Positions 47,401-57,000 of a stretch of DNA of 64,000 bases are shown here, piece after piece. Under the pieces are notes generated by a model that was not told the origin of the DNA, did no database searches, and saw only the letters and a list, made by a program, of their open reading frames with translations. The stretch spans positions 248,001 to 312,000 of the forward strand of contig NZ_CP013926.1 of the NCBI RefSeq assembly GCF_001562115.1, written 5' to 3'. The stretch's first letter is position 1; every line of letters starts with the position of its first letter. The translations under genes were made by a program, and so were the position numbers. The DNA comes from Alteromonas stellipolaris (GTDB taxonomy: Bacteria; Pseudomonadota; Gammaproteobacteria; Enterobacterales; Alteromonadaceae).

Positions 47401-47633
47401 GCATAGAAGACAACTTCTTCGATATCGGCGGGCATTCGTTAATGGCTATTCGCATTGCCAGTGCCTGTAGGGAGTTGTTTCAGGTGGAAGTCAAACTTTC
47501 TGAATTTATGGAAGCACCAACCATAAAGCAACTTGCCGAACGAATCATTAATGCAGCAAAGGCTCACAGCGCTGCTGCTCAAGTTATACACACAAATCTG
47601 AATCCTAAAAATAATCAAAGGGTAATACTATGA
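44436..47633 (+). CDS. Nonribosomal peptide synthetase, module 1 (C-A-T), predicted Gln
   Basis: A 1,065-residue NRPS. Condensation domain residues about 10-430 with HHLILDG near residue 140; adenylation domain about 460-960 with YTSGSTGHPKG near 618, FDASVQ near 667 and NVYGPTE near 763; carrier domain with DIGGHSL near 998. Hand-aligned specificity residues read D-A-Q-D-L-G-V-V-N-K, one residue from the published Gln code DAQDLGVVDK. Having a C domain in the first module and no N-terminal docking domain suggests a starter C domain that adds an acyl group. The C terminus NNQRVIL may be a docking tag. I start at the ATG at 44436 (AGGGAA five bases upstream), not the open ATG at 44322. Overlaps the next gene by 4 bp. 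Confidence 0.95.
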   Translation: MNCESASPPNSYSLTSSQMEIYLDQARDPSSTAYNTGGYARFFNPLDVEAMQRAIDSVIKSHDVFHIAFTEQDGEVVQTYNTSKTKVQYLDFADCEDPQTEARVWVEEQFQLVFQLNEHGLYSTYVLKVSDKEYWLVLYAHHLILDGLSYGIWTENIFREYFALTGGRFKEVDEPVQFQELAEKSYKYAASKSFAKSAGFWQQQLERQFEPVLKPRHTLSDSDSGTCMVSKVICPAYYQRLIDFSESIGTTIHQLFIGTLYSYFAACSGRKLIPICLPFHNRTGPAKRAIGCFASVSPLLLNVDTTSSFPDLLAGLSDGLRSISRHTKYPISKVLHQARKHQPHINHLFDINFNYYKVAFDIDTNGAELETNSLRTGQQPPFKFHLCEFRAKQDIQIQIEAQLAYFSEHECESILERVMFMIEQIVANPQIRIDEFKLVGPKDQNNYANLNHRANEVSSLSNITLCQLFEQHAHDKPHDSAIVFKDQSLTFEALNKKANQLANKILNLNAKTDTNVPKPVGLCVNRSIEMLIGLLGIVKAGAAYVPIDPKAPAERLRYIRENADLDIIVSDHSSSVLLPDALPHTVLIDEALDPQWLAQYSVSNLGVPVSYEDAMYIIYTSGSTGHPKGVSVSNANVMHLQNAMVKTLSEHNLQAPFKWAWNAPVYFDASVQALTLLAKGAELYLLDDEHRTEPDLLARYLDSQKIDLLDTTPSLLDVLIKAADFAQVKLPNLLVGGEAISSTLWQQISKHCNRSKRFALNVYGPTECTVNTTFALIEANRAPTIGKSLPGTEVFVLNESKQLLPHGVEGELAIGGHGVAQGYINNPVMTDKHFISHPNIGRLYLTGDLVSLSADGNLEYKGRVDHQIKLRGHRVELGEIEEVLCRHDSVSGAVVTFENEQLRAFVVSEDVSQNALQRYLKKLLPSYMQVSHIEFIPEIPITINGKKDRKKLAAMKVESITDQYVAPQNETQSAIQQIWHKLLEREDIGIEDNFFDIGGHSLMAIRIASACRELFQVEVKLSEFMEAPTIKQLAERIINAAKAHSAAAQVIHTNLNPKNNQRVIL

Positions 47634-50600
47634 ACGCGGAAAACATTATTAATATTTGTTTAGAGCAAGAAATCTATCTGTCGGTCGACAACGGTAACTT
47701 GCAGGTTGATACCAACAAAGATGCGCTCTCAGAGGATACGCTGGCTTTGCTAAAGGCGCAAAAGCAAGAATTGGTGCGCTACATTCAGGCGTTTCAGGCT
47801 CAACAGACGGCCTTAACGCGTCAGCAATTGAAAAAAGTAACTCACGACGGCCCGATACCGTTATCATTTGCTCAACAGCGTTTGTGGATTGTTGACCGAA
47901 TGGAAGAGGGCGCTGCACAAAGCAATGTCTCCGCGCCTTTTCTATTGCATGGCAAGCTAAATAAACACGCCATGCAAAAGGCTGTTAATACCATTATCGC
48001 TCGTCACGAAGTGCTTCATTCAGTGTATCGAGAAAAAAATAATGCATGTTTTCAAGAACCTCTGACTCAGTTTGATTCTACTATTCCGTTAATTGATTTA
48101 AGTCAATTAACGGACGATGAATTTGATCAAAAAGTGAGAGAGTTGGCAAAGGTAGAAGCACTCACGGCCTTCGATCTGGCGAATGACCTGATGTTGCGAG
48201 TGACGTTACTGAAACATGCTGAAGATAAACATGTTGCTTTATTCAGCATGCACCATATCGCTTCTGACGGCTGGTCTGTTGGTATTTTTATTAAAGAACT
48301 CAATCAATTATATAGCGCTTTTTGTCAGGGACTGGAAAACCCACTTCCTGAACTGGAAGTCCAATACAGTGACTATGCGCACTGGCAGCGAGAATGGATG
48401 CAGGGTTCCGTCTATGAAGAGGAGTTGGATTACTGGTTAAATACCCTAGATGGTGCACCACCAGTACATGACATCCCGTTAGATAAGCCCCGTACAGCCA
48501 AGCCCAGTATTGTTGGTAAAAAAATAAACCGGACGTTGTCGTCCTCTACACTTAAAAAACTCAACGATCTTTGCAGGTCTGAGGGCGTTACTCTGTTTAT
48601 GGCATTGCAGACGCTGTATGCCCTGACGGTGAGCAAATTCAGCAATGAAGATGACATCGTTATGGGCACCCCGGTAGCAGGCCGAATGCATCAAAATGCT
48701 GAGCCGCTTATTGGTTTCTTTCTCAACAATCTAGTCTTGCGTTCGAATGTGAGCGGCAACCCAACCCTCACAGAGTTGTTAGCAAACAACAAAAAAACCA
48801 TTCTTGATGCCTTTGAGCATCAAAATTTGCCGTTTGATGCATTGGTGGAGGCGATTAACCCAGAGCGTACCAATAGTCACCAAGCGCTCTTCCAACTTTG
48901 GTTTGTGTTGCAAAATCATGAGAGTACTGACTTTGCATTACCAGAATTGAGCATGACACTGCAGGACTGTAATGAGTTTATCCACTTTGATTTGTCGTTA
49001 GAAGCGATAGAAAAAGACGGGCAATTAGAGCTTGGCTGGCTCTATCAATCGGACATATTTGAACAGCAAACGATTGAGCAAATAGCCACTGCTTTTGAAA
49101 CTCTAATAGAAAGCGCATTGAAAAACCCTGAAAGCAAAATCAATCGCTTGGAGTTTGTTAGTAAGCAAAGTAACCAGCCATGGCTGACTTACGTTGAATC
49201 AGACAACACGAACGACCGCTCATTAATCAGCATGATTGAACAGCGTAGCAAGCTAAACCCTGAAGCTACGGCGTTGATGTATGAAGGGAAAATGCTGAGC
49301 TACGGACAGCTTGACGAAAAATCAAACCAGTTAGCTAACTATTTGATAATGAACGGTGTTGAACCTAACTCATCGGTTGGTCTTTGTTTACCACGTTCAC
49401 AGGAATTGCTGATCGCTATGCTAGGGATTATGAAAGCAGGCGCAGCTTATATACCACTCGATCCAAATACACCAGCGCAAAGGCTCGACTATATTCTGAA
49501 TGAAACGCAGGCGAGTGCATTAGTTGCGTTTTCCGACACTAATATGTCCGGTGAAGATGCGCAGGTGTTTGTGGTCAACATGGAACACGAGGGGTGGAGA
49601 ACAGCTAGTCATGCGCAACCAGGGATTCAGATTAGCAGAAATGATTTAGCCTACATACTGTTCACATCCGGCTCTACCGGACGACCTAAAGGCGTCGCCG
49701 TCTCGCACGGTAGTGTAACTAATCTGGCAAACGCCATGCAGGAGATTCTGGCAGATCGGGGCTTAGTTGGCAGTTATAACTGGGCATGGAATGCACCCAC
49801 CGTATTCGACGCCTCTGTGCAGGCTTTAACTCAGCTGGCGTTTGGCGTTGAACTGCACATGCTCACTGAGGAAATGCGTCGGGACCCCAAGGCATTAGCA
49901 ACCTATATCAGCGAAGCTGAAATCGACATATTGGATACCACTCCGTCATTGGCCGAGCTGCTTGTGCGGGAGTGTGTTGAGATGGGGGGAGATCTTCCCA
50001 GCATGCTGATTGGAGGTGAGGCAATCAGCGCTGAGTTATGGCAACAACTTGCAAATTATTACGGTCAGCGAGATACATTCGCATTAAATGTATACGGTCC
50101 TACAGAGTGCACGGTTAACTCAAGTTTTGCAGACATCACGCCATCTAGCACACCCAATATTGGCTCAGGGCTACCTAATGTCAGACTGTTTGTGATGGAT
50201 AAAAGTGGTGAGGTACTGCCCGCAGGTGCAAAAGGCGAGTTGTACATCGGCGGCCAAGGCGTGGCCCAGGGGTATGTAAATAACTCAGCACTGACAAAAG
50301 ATAAATTCATCAATTCAGATCAGTGGGGAAGATTGTACAAAACCGGCGACCTCGCCAGATATGACAGCAACGGTCAACTCGATTTCCTCGGCAGAGTTGA
50401 TTTCCAGGTGAAGCTGCGTGGCTATCGAATTGAGTTGGAAGAAATTGAGTCAGTAGCCCTTGAGCACCCGGGTGTTCAGGAAGCGGTGGTTTTGGTCAAA
50501 GACGAGCAGCTGGTGGCTTTCTTAGTTTCTGATGTCATGCACGAGAACCACATTCTTTCATTTCTTGAATCCCGCCTCCCTAAATATATGTTGCCTTCAA

Positions 50601-51001
50601 AGGTCGTCATGCTGTCTGAGGTACCTGTCACCTCCAATGGTAAGCGAGACCGAAAGGCATTGTTAACGTTAGATGTTGAAATAGAGCCGGTAACGTATGT
50701 TGCGCCTGAAACAGAATTGGAAGCAAATATTCAGGCCATTTGGCAGGAGTTGCTTGGACTAGAAAATATCAGTGTGGATGCAAACTTCTTCGAAATTGGA
50801 GGGCATTCATTACTTGGAATTCGTCTTGCTAGTGCCTGCAGAGAGAAGCTTGATGTAGAACTGCCTTTGAAAGTGTTAATGGAAGGTCCCACGATTAGGG
50901 CGTTGGCACAGCAATGTGAATTTTACGAAAAGCAACGCCAGGTATTAGCAGCGACAAGCCAGACATTTGCGTCTGCTGATGCGGAGAGAATTGTGATATG
51001 A
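47630..51001 (+). CDS. Nonribosomal peptide synthetase, module 2 (docking-C-A-T), predicted Gln
   Basis: A 1,123-residue NRPS. Residues 1-55 are a TubC-type N-terminal docking domain (IINICLEQEIYLSVDNGNLQ ... LLKAQKQELVRYI). The condensation domain has SFAQQRLWIVDRME and HHIASDG near residue 208, the adenylation domain has FTSGSTGRPKG near 680 and FDASVQ near 726, and the carrier has EIGGHSL near 1057. The specificity code by hand is again D-A-Q-D-L-G-V-V-N-K, hence Gln. The C terminus ADAERIVI resembles that of module 1. Four-base ATGA overlaps on both sides show strict co-translation. Confidence 0.95.
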   Translation: MNAENIINICLEQEIYLSVDNGNLQVDTNKDALSEDTLALLKAQKQELVRYIQAFQAQQTALTRQQLKKVTHDGPIPLSFAQQRLWIVDRMEEGAAQSNVSAPFLLHGKLNKHAMQKAVNTIIARHEVLHSVYREKNNACFQEPLTQFDSTIPLIDLSQLTDDEFDQKVRELAKVEALTAFDLANDLMLRVTLLKHAEDKHVALFSMHHIASDGWSVGIFIKELNQLYSAFCQGLENPLPELEVQYSDYAHWQREWMQGSVYEEELDYWLNTLDGAPPVHDIPLDKPRTAKPSIVGKKINRTLSSSTLKKLNDLCRSEGVTLFMALQTLYALTVSKFSNEDDIVMGTPVAGRMHQNAEPLIGFFLNNLVLRSNVSGNPTLTELLANNKKTILDAFEHQNLPFDALVEAINPERTNSHQALFQLWFVLQNHESTDFALPELSMTLQDCNEFIHFDLSLEAIEKDGQLELGWLYQSDIFEQQTIEQIATAFETLIESALKNPESKINRLEFVSKQSNQPWLTYVESDNTNDRSLISMIEQRSKLNPEATALMYEGKMLSYGQLDEKSNQLANYLIMNGVEPNSSVGLCLPRSQELLIAMLGIMKAGAAYIPLDPNTPAQRLDYILNETQASALVAFSDTNMSGEDAQVFVVNMEHEGWRTASHAQPGIQISRNDLAYILFTSGSTGRPKGVAVSHGSVTNLANAMQEILADRGLVGSYNWAWNAPTVFDASVQALTQLAFGVELHMLTEEMRRDPKALATYISEAEIDILDTTPSLAELLVRECVEMGGDLPSMLIGGEAISAELWQQLANYYGQRDTFALNVYGPTECTVNSSFADITPSSTPNIGSGLPNVRLFVMDKSGEVLPAGAKGELYIGGQGVAQGYVNNSALTKDKFINSDQWGRLYKTGDLARYDSNGQLDFLGRVDFQVKLRGYRIELEEIESVALEHPGVQEAVVLVKDEQLVAFLVSDVMHENHILSFLESRLPKYMLPSKVVMLSEVPVTSNGKRDRKALLTLDVEIEPVTYVAPETELEANIQAIWQELLGLENISVDANFFEIGGHSLLGIRLASACREKLDVELPLKVLMEGPTIRALAQQCEFYEKQRQVLAATSQTFASADAERIVI

Positions 51002-54000
51002 AAATGCAGCACATTATTGAACAATGTGCGCAGCAGGGGATCAGTATCACTCTGGAGGAGAGTGGTATTGGTCTTACCGGCGACAAGCACATGCTAACCC
51101 CAGAACTATTGTCACTTATTAAAAACAATAAGGAAGAATTAACCGCTTACATTCAGTCTTTCAATAATGGGGCTACCAAGGCAGATGGCAGCACTATTAA
51201 GGCAATTGACCGCGGTCAGACACTGCCGTTGTCACCTACTCAGGAAAACATTTGGCTCGCCAATAAAGTGACTGGGGCATCTGCTGATTTTAATATGCCC
51301 GGCGCGTGTGAAGTTAAGGGCGCATTCAATTTTGATGCAGCCACGTTCGCGCTTAACGAAATTGTACGTCGCCATGAAATTTTAAGAACGTGTTATGTCA
51401 ATATCAGTGGGGCGCCTGCTCAATTTATTCAACAAGAGAATAGACTCGCAATTACGCGCCATGATTTGACCAGCGTTGCGCCCGATATTAGGGCGGATGC
51501 GTTAATCGAGTTACTAAGAGAAGACATAAAAAAGCCGTTTGATCTTGAACTAGACTTAATGTTACGTGCCTCCTATATCGAGCTGGAGCGAGGCGAAAAC
51601 CAGCGCGGAGTTCTGTTGTTCAACACTCATCATATTGCGTTTGATGGATGGTCAATGGAAGTGTTGCATAGCGAGTTCTTTGAACTCTACCATGCCTTTA
51701 TTACAGGTACACCAAGTCGGTTGCCAGAGCTGTCAATTCAATATGCAGATTACGCCAGCTGGCAAATTAACCTCATTGAATCACAGGTGTATCAACAGCA
51801 ATTTGCCTATTGGAAAAAACAGCTTGAAGACGCACCAGCATGTCATTCGTTACCGCTATCGTATGAAAGGCCTCTGGAAAAGCAGCAAGAGGCCGCGATT
51901 GTGGAGCGTAAAATATCCGCTCATACCGCAAAAAAGTTAATCAATCTGGCTTGTGCTTTCAAAATGACACCATTCATGTTGCTACATGGGGCGTTAGCGC
52001 TGGTGTTGGCAAGGCATAGTGGCAGCCAAGATATCGTGATAGGCACGCCGTTCGCTAATCGACAGCAACCCGAACTTGCTTCGTTGATTGGCTTTTTCGT
52101 AAATACGTTAGTTTTGCGTTGTAATACCAATCACCAACAGCTCGGTGAATACTTAAATCATATAAAACAAATTCATGTTGAAGCGCAATCAAATCAGGAT
52201 GTCCCTTTCACGAAACTGGTTGATACACTCAAGATTGCCCGCAATCCTGCATATGCCCCTCTATTTCAGGTCATGCTTACCACCCAAAACAATTTTGGCG
52301 TCGCACAAGGTGAGCCCACTATGGCGCTTGCAGGCAGCACGTTATCTGTCCTCGCACCTGACGCGGTGTCAGTTTCTTCCGCTTATGATTTAGATGTCAA
52401 TATTAGCCTGAGTGAGAAGGGGGCCAGTGTGAAATTCGTCTACGACATTGCCCTGTTCAGCTATGATAATGCGGACGAACTCAATCTGCATTTATGTCAG
52501 CTATTGGAGAACCTAGCAAGTCATGCTGAGACGGTACCATCAGATATCCCCATGTCAGCACTCACGTTACTGTCCGAAAAAGAAACAGACAAACAGTTCG
52601 CGTTGTTAAACGGTCCCAAACGAGCATTCGACAAAAGTGTGTGTGTACAAACCGTTATCGAAGAACAGGTTGCAGTTTGTCCTGACAAAATTGCTGTCGC
52701 GTTTGAAGGTAAGCGCTACACCTACCAACAACTTAATGAGAAAGCCAATCAACTTGCCCATTTGTTAATTGAAGAGTTTGGTGTCGGACCCGACACTATT
52801 GTTGGGGTTAGCATGAAGCGCTCGTGCGAACAAATCGTCACAGTGTTGGCGATCATGAAGGCGGGGGGAGCGTATTTACCGCTCGACCCAGATTACCCGT
52901 CTGATCGGCTCAGGGAAATGATAGCCGATGCAGGAATAAGCCTGTTGGTGGCTGATGAACGGTCTTCTGCGGCCCTGCGGCTTGACTCTTGCTGTGTACT
53001 TGCATTTGAAACGTGTGATTTTAATAATTTCCCCTGTACCAATATTGACCCTGTCAGCATAAACCTTACGTCGAATAATCTTGCGTATGTCATTTACACA
53101 TCTGGCTCAACAGGTCGTCCAAAAGGCGTAATGATTGAACACAGAAACTTGCATCACTTTTTGTTGAACACTAGGGAACGCTACCGAATAGCCACGAGCG
53201 ATAATGTTTTGCAGTTCTCCACCATTAATTTTGACATTTTTGTGGAAGAAGTATTTGCGACGCTGTGTAGCGGCGCCACGTTAACCCTACGAAATGAAAA
53301 ATGCGTATCTAGCCTAGATGACTTCTGCCGTTTTTGTAAGCAAAACCAAATAACCGTGGTAAGTCTTCCCACTGCATTTTGGCATCAGCTTAATGCGGGG
53401 CGATTCAAGCTCAATTTTAATGGCTTACGTTTAGTTATTTTAGGGGGGGAAGCATTACAACCTGAGGCGGTGACTGAGTACTTTGAGCAGGTTGAGGACG
53501 TTGAGTTAATCAATAGCTATGGGCCGACGGAGGCTACGGTTACGGCAACCAGCTACCACCTGTATGGTGAACACGTAAACAAAACAGTGCCCATTGGCGA
53601 GCCAAACGTCAACACTAGTCTATTTATTCTTGATAACCAAATGGGGCTGGTACCCACCGGTTCAGTTGGAGAGCTGTATATCGGTGGGAATGGATTGGCG
53701 AGAGGGTATTTAAACCAGGATGCGCTTACTTCAGAACGTTTTTTGCCGAATCCCTATTTCAACTCAGCGGATGAACTCAGTAGTCGCAGGCTGTATAAAA
53801 CCGGTGATTTAGTTTCCTGTGATGGCAGTGGAAACCTGAGGTTTCATGGCCGCTTAGATGACCAGGTTAAAATTCGAGGATTTAGAATTGAATTAGGTGA
53901 GATTGAAAACAGGCTCGCGCAACTACCCACGGTAGGCATGTCGATGGTTATGGCGCCCAGAGGTCCGGGCGGTAAAAGTCTCGTCGCTTATGTGCAAAGT

Positions 54001-57000
54001 ACACACAACGTGCCGGACCGATATGAGTACATTACCTCATTGAAGACGGAGTTATCATCGCAGCTGCCAGACTATATGGTACCGCAGACCTTCGTTATCG
54101 TTGAGCAGTGGCCTTTAACGAAAAACGGGAAAGTGGATAAGAAAGCGCTTGCAGAACTGCGAAGCGACGATGTCAGTTCTACATTCTGTGCACCCCAAAA
54201 TGACCTTCAAAAATCGCTTCTCAAAATTTGGTCAGAGGCGTTACAAATAGCGCCAGACAAGTTGAGCGTTACAGCCAACTTTTTTGAGATGGGCGGCAAT
54301 TCCTTAGCGGCCGTGAAACTGGTTACTACGATAAAAGATCAACTTCATCTCGACATTTCGGTGGCCGACATCTTTAAAGCGCAAACGATTTGTAATCTGG
54401 CTGGCAAACTCGAATGCAGTATCCCACTGAATCGTGCACCGATAACAAAGGCGAAGCGAGAGAAGCAGGGAATGCCGTTGTCATTTCCTCAGCAACGCCT
54501 CCACTTCATCGATAAGCTTCAAGGCTCCAGCGCCGAATACAATATGCCAGCGGCACTCGAGGTAACGGGTACGCTTGATGAAAACGCAACGCGTATGGCA
54601 TTCGAGGCCATTGTCCAGCGCCACGAAGTCCTGAGGACTGTTTTCAAAGAATCTGAAGAAGGTGTTGTACAATATATACAAGAAGGGGTTCCATTTACGT
54701 TGAGTCGCTTTGATCTATCCCACTACAGCAAAGACCTACGCGACCAAAAATTACAACAGCTTATCGAGAATGATGCCAAAGCTCCTTTCGACCTAGGCCA
54801 GGATATCATGCTGAGAGCGAGTACTATTCTACTGGCGGAGGGCGATGCGAACAGCCCGCGTCAAAGTATTTTGATGTTCAACATGCACCATATCGCTTCT
54901 GATGGCTGGTCGATGGATATCCTTGTGAATGAATTTCTGATTCATTATCACAATGTCACTACCGCACAGACTAGGATGCTGCCCGCACTTAATATTCAAT
55001 ACGCTGACTTTGCCGTATGGCAACGAGAGTGGCTGAAGAATGACATATTGGAAGAGCAAACGCGTTACTGGAAACAAAAATTGGAAGGTGCGCCGACCTT
55101 ACATTCACTCCCATTGGATCAGGTAAGACCGAATAAAAAGCAATTCGATGCTGGACTCATAACCGATAGTATGCCAAGCGATATAGGAACGGCTTTAGGT
55201 TGTGTTGCGAGAGAATTTAGCATGACTCCCTTTATGCTTTTACACAGTGCCCTAGCGCTTGTACTGTCTCGCCACAGTAACAGTACAGATATGGTTATCG
55301 GTACGCCTGTAGCTAATAGATTAAACCCCGAAGTTGAACACCTTATCGGCTTCTTTGCCAATACTCTGGCGCTACGGGTGAATACAGATCACGAGTCGCT
55401 AGCCGATTACCTAAACCAGGTTCGCCAGGTGCATTTGGAAGCTCAGAAGTATCAGGATCTACCATTTGACTTCTTGATAGAGCAGTTAAGAGTACCGCGT
55501 GACACTGCGCATTCACCACTGTTTCAAATAATGTTAACCACAGGAGAAAAATCAACAGGTCGGGAACAGGCACCTTTATTGGACGCTATTCCCGGAGTGC
55601 AAATTACGCCAATGGCGTCAGACAACGTCGTTGCCAAATTTGATCTCTCTGTACATTTAGATATGGATGATAATGGCGTGATATTACGCTGGATATACGA
55701 TAAATCATTGTTTAATGCTACGTCCATTTCCAGATTAAATACGCATTTGAAAAACTGTTTAGAAAGCCTTGCAGCGGTTAGTGGTTTCTCTGAAAATACG
55801 CCCCAGTTAAGAGACATTGCAATCTTGTCTGAATCGGAAATACAGGACCTAGTAACTACTGCTAAAGGAGCGTTTTCTACTTTCCCAGCTGACATGGCGC
55901 TGCATCACTATATTGAAGCGTATGCGAATGAGACACCCGATAAGACAGCGCTCTTGTGTTGTGGACAGCGTCTTTCATTTGCGCAGTTAAATGAAAAAGC
56001 TAATAAGCTTGCGCATTATCTGATTGAAGAAAATGACGTTAAGCCTGGTCAGTTAATCGGTTTGTGTACCGCGCGTTCGAGTGACATGGCCGTTGGTATT
56101 CTATCTATTCTTAAATCGGGTGCGGCATATGTGCCGTTAGATCCCGCATCCCCAAAATCACGGCGTGACTATATTGTAGAAGACGCAAAGTTGGAGCTTG
56201 TCCTATCGCAATCGAAGTATGTAATCAACAGACAGTTTGAGAATGTGAAAGCAATCAATTTTGAGGCAGGGCAGCGCCAGCATCTGGCGTCTCACAACCC
56301 GAATGTTCAGCTGCCACAAGCGAACAGCGAACAACTGGCCTATGTCATTTACACCTCTGGTTCTACCGGCAAACCTAAAGGCGTGTGTCAGTCCCACAAA
56401 ACACTATTGTCTTTTTGCCATGAGTTTGAAGAGCAACTTTCCATATTGAACTCCAGTGATGAATCGCCCTGGCTATGGACATCATCTTATTCATTTGACG
56501 CCTCTTTAAAAGGGCTCGCAAGTCTGGCACGTGGTAAGGCCGTTGTCATTGCAACGGATGACGAAGCTGTCAACCCGGCTAAATTAGCCAAGCTGATGGC
56601 TGAGAACAATGTCGATGTATTTAACGCGGTACCTCAGCTATTAGATTTGGTTGTCGATGAGCTTTCATCTGAACCAGTAAACCTCATTTCCAGTGGTGAC
56701 ACCCTGTCAGGAAAAATACTGAATAAATTGCTTAACTACACCCGTACCGTGGGGACAAAGCTGCTCAATGCCTACGGTCCTACAGAAACCGGTGTGAACA
56801 GCAGTTTCGCGCTAATCGAGGATCAGAGTGTTATCGGTAAAGCGACGCGTAATACCGAATTGCTGATTTTAGATAGTTGCGAGCGGTTAGTACCGCAAGG
56901 AGCCATTGGCGAGCTACACATCGGTGGTGAAGGCCTAGCAATAGGTTACTTGCATAAGTCAGAACTGACGTCTGAGAAGTTTGTTTCTAATCCCTATTAC

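Noticed and set aside
45202..50313. Minus-strand ORFs within the NRPS genes
   Set aside because: They lie opposite conserved NRPS domains and have the composition of reverse-complement shadows.
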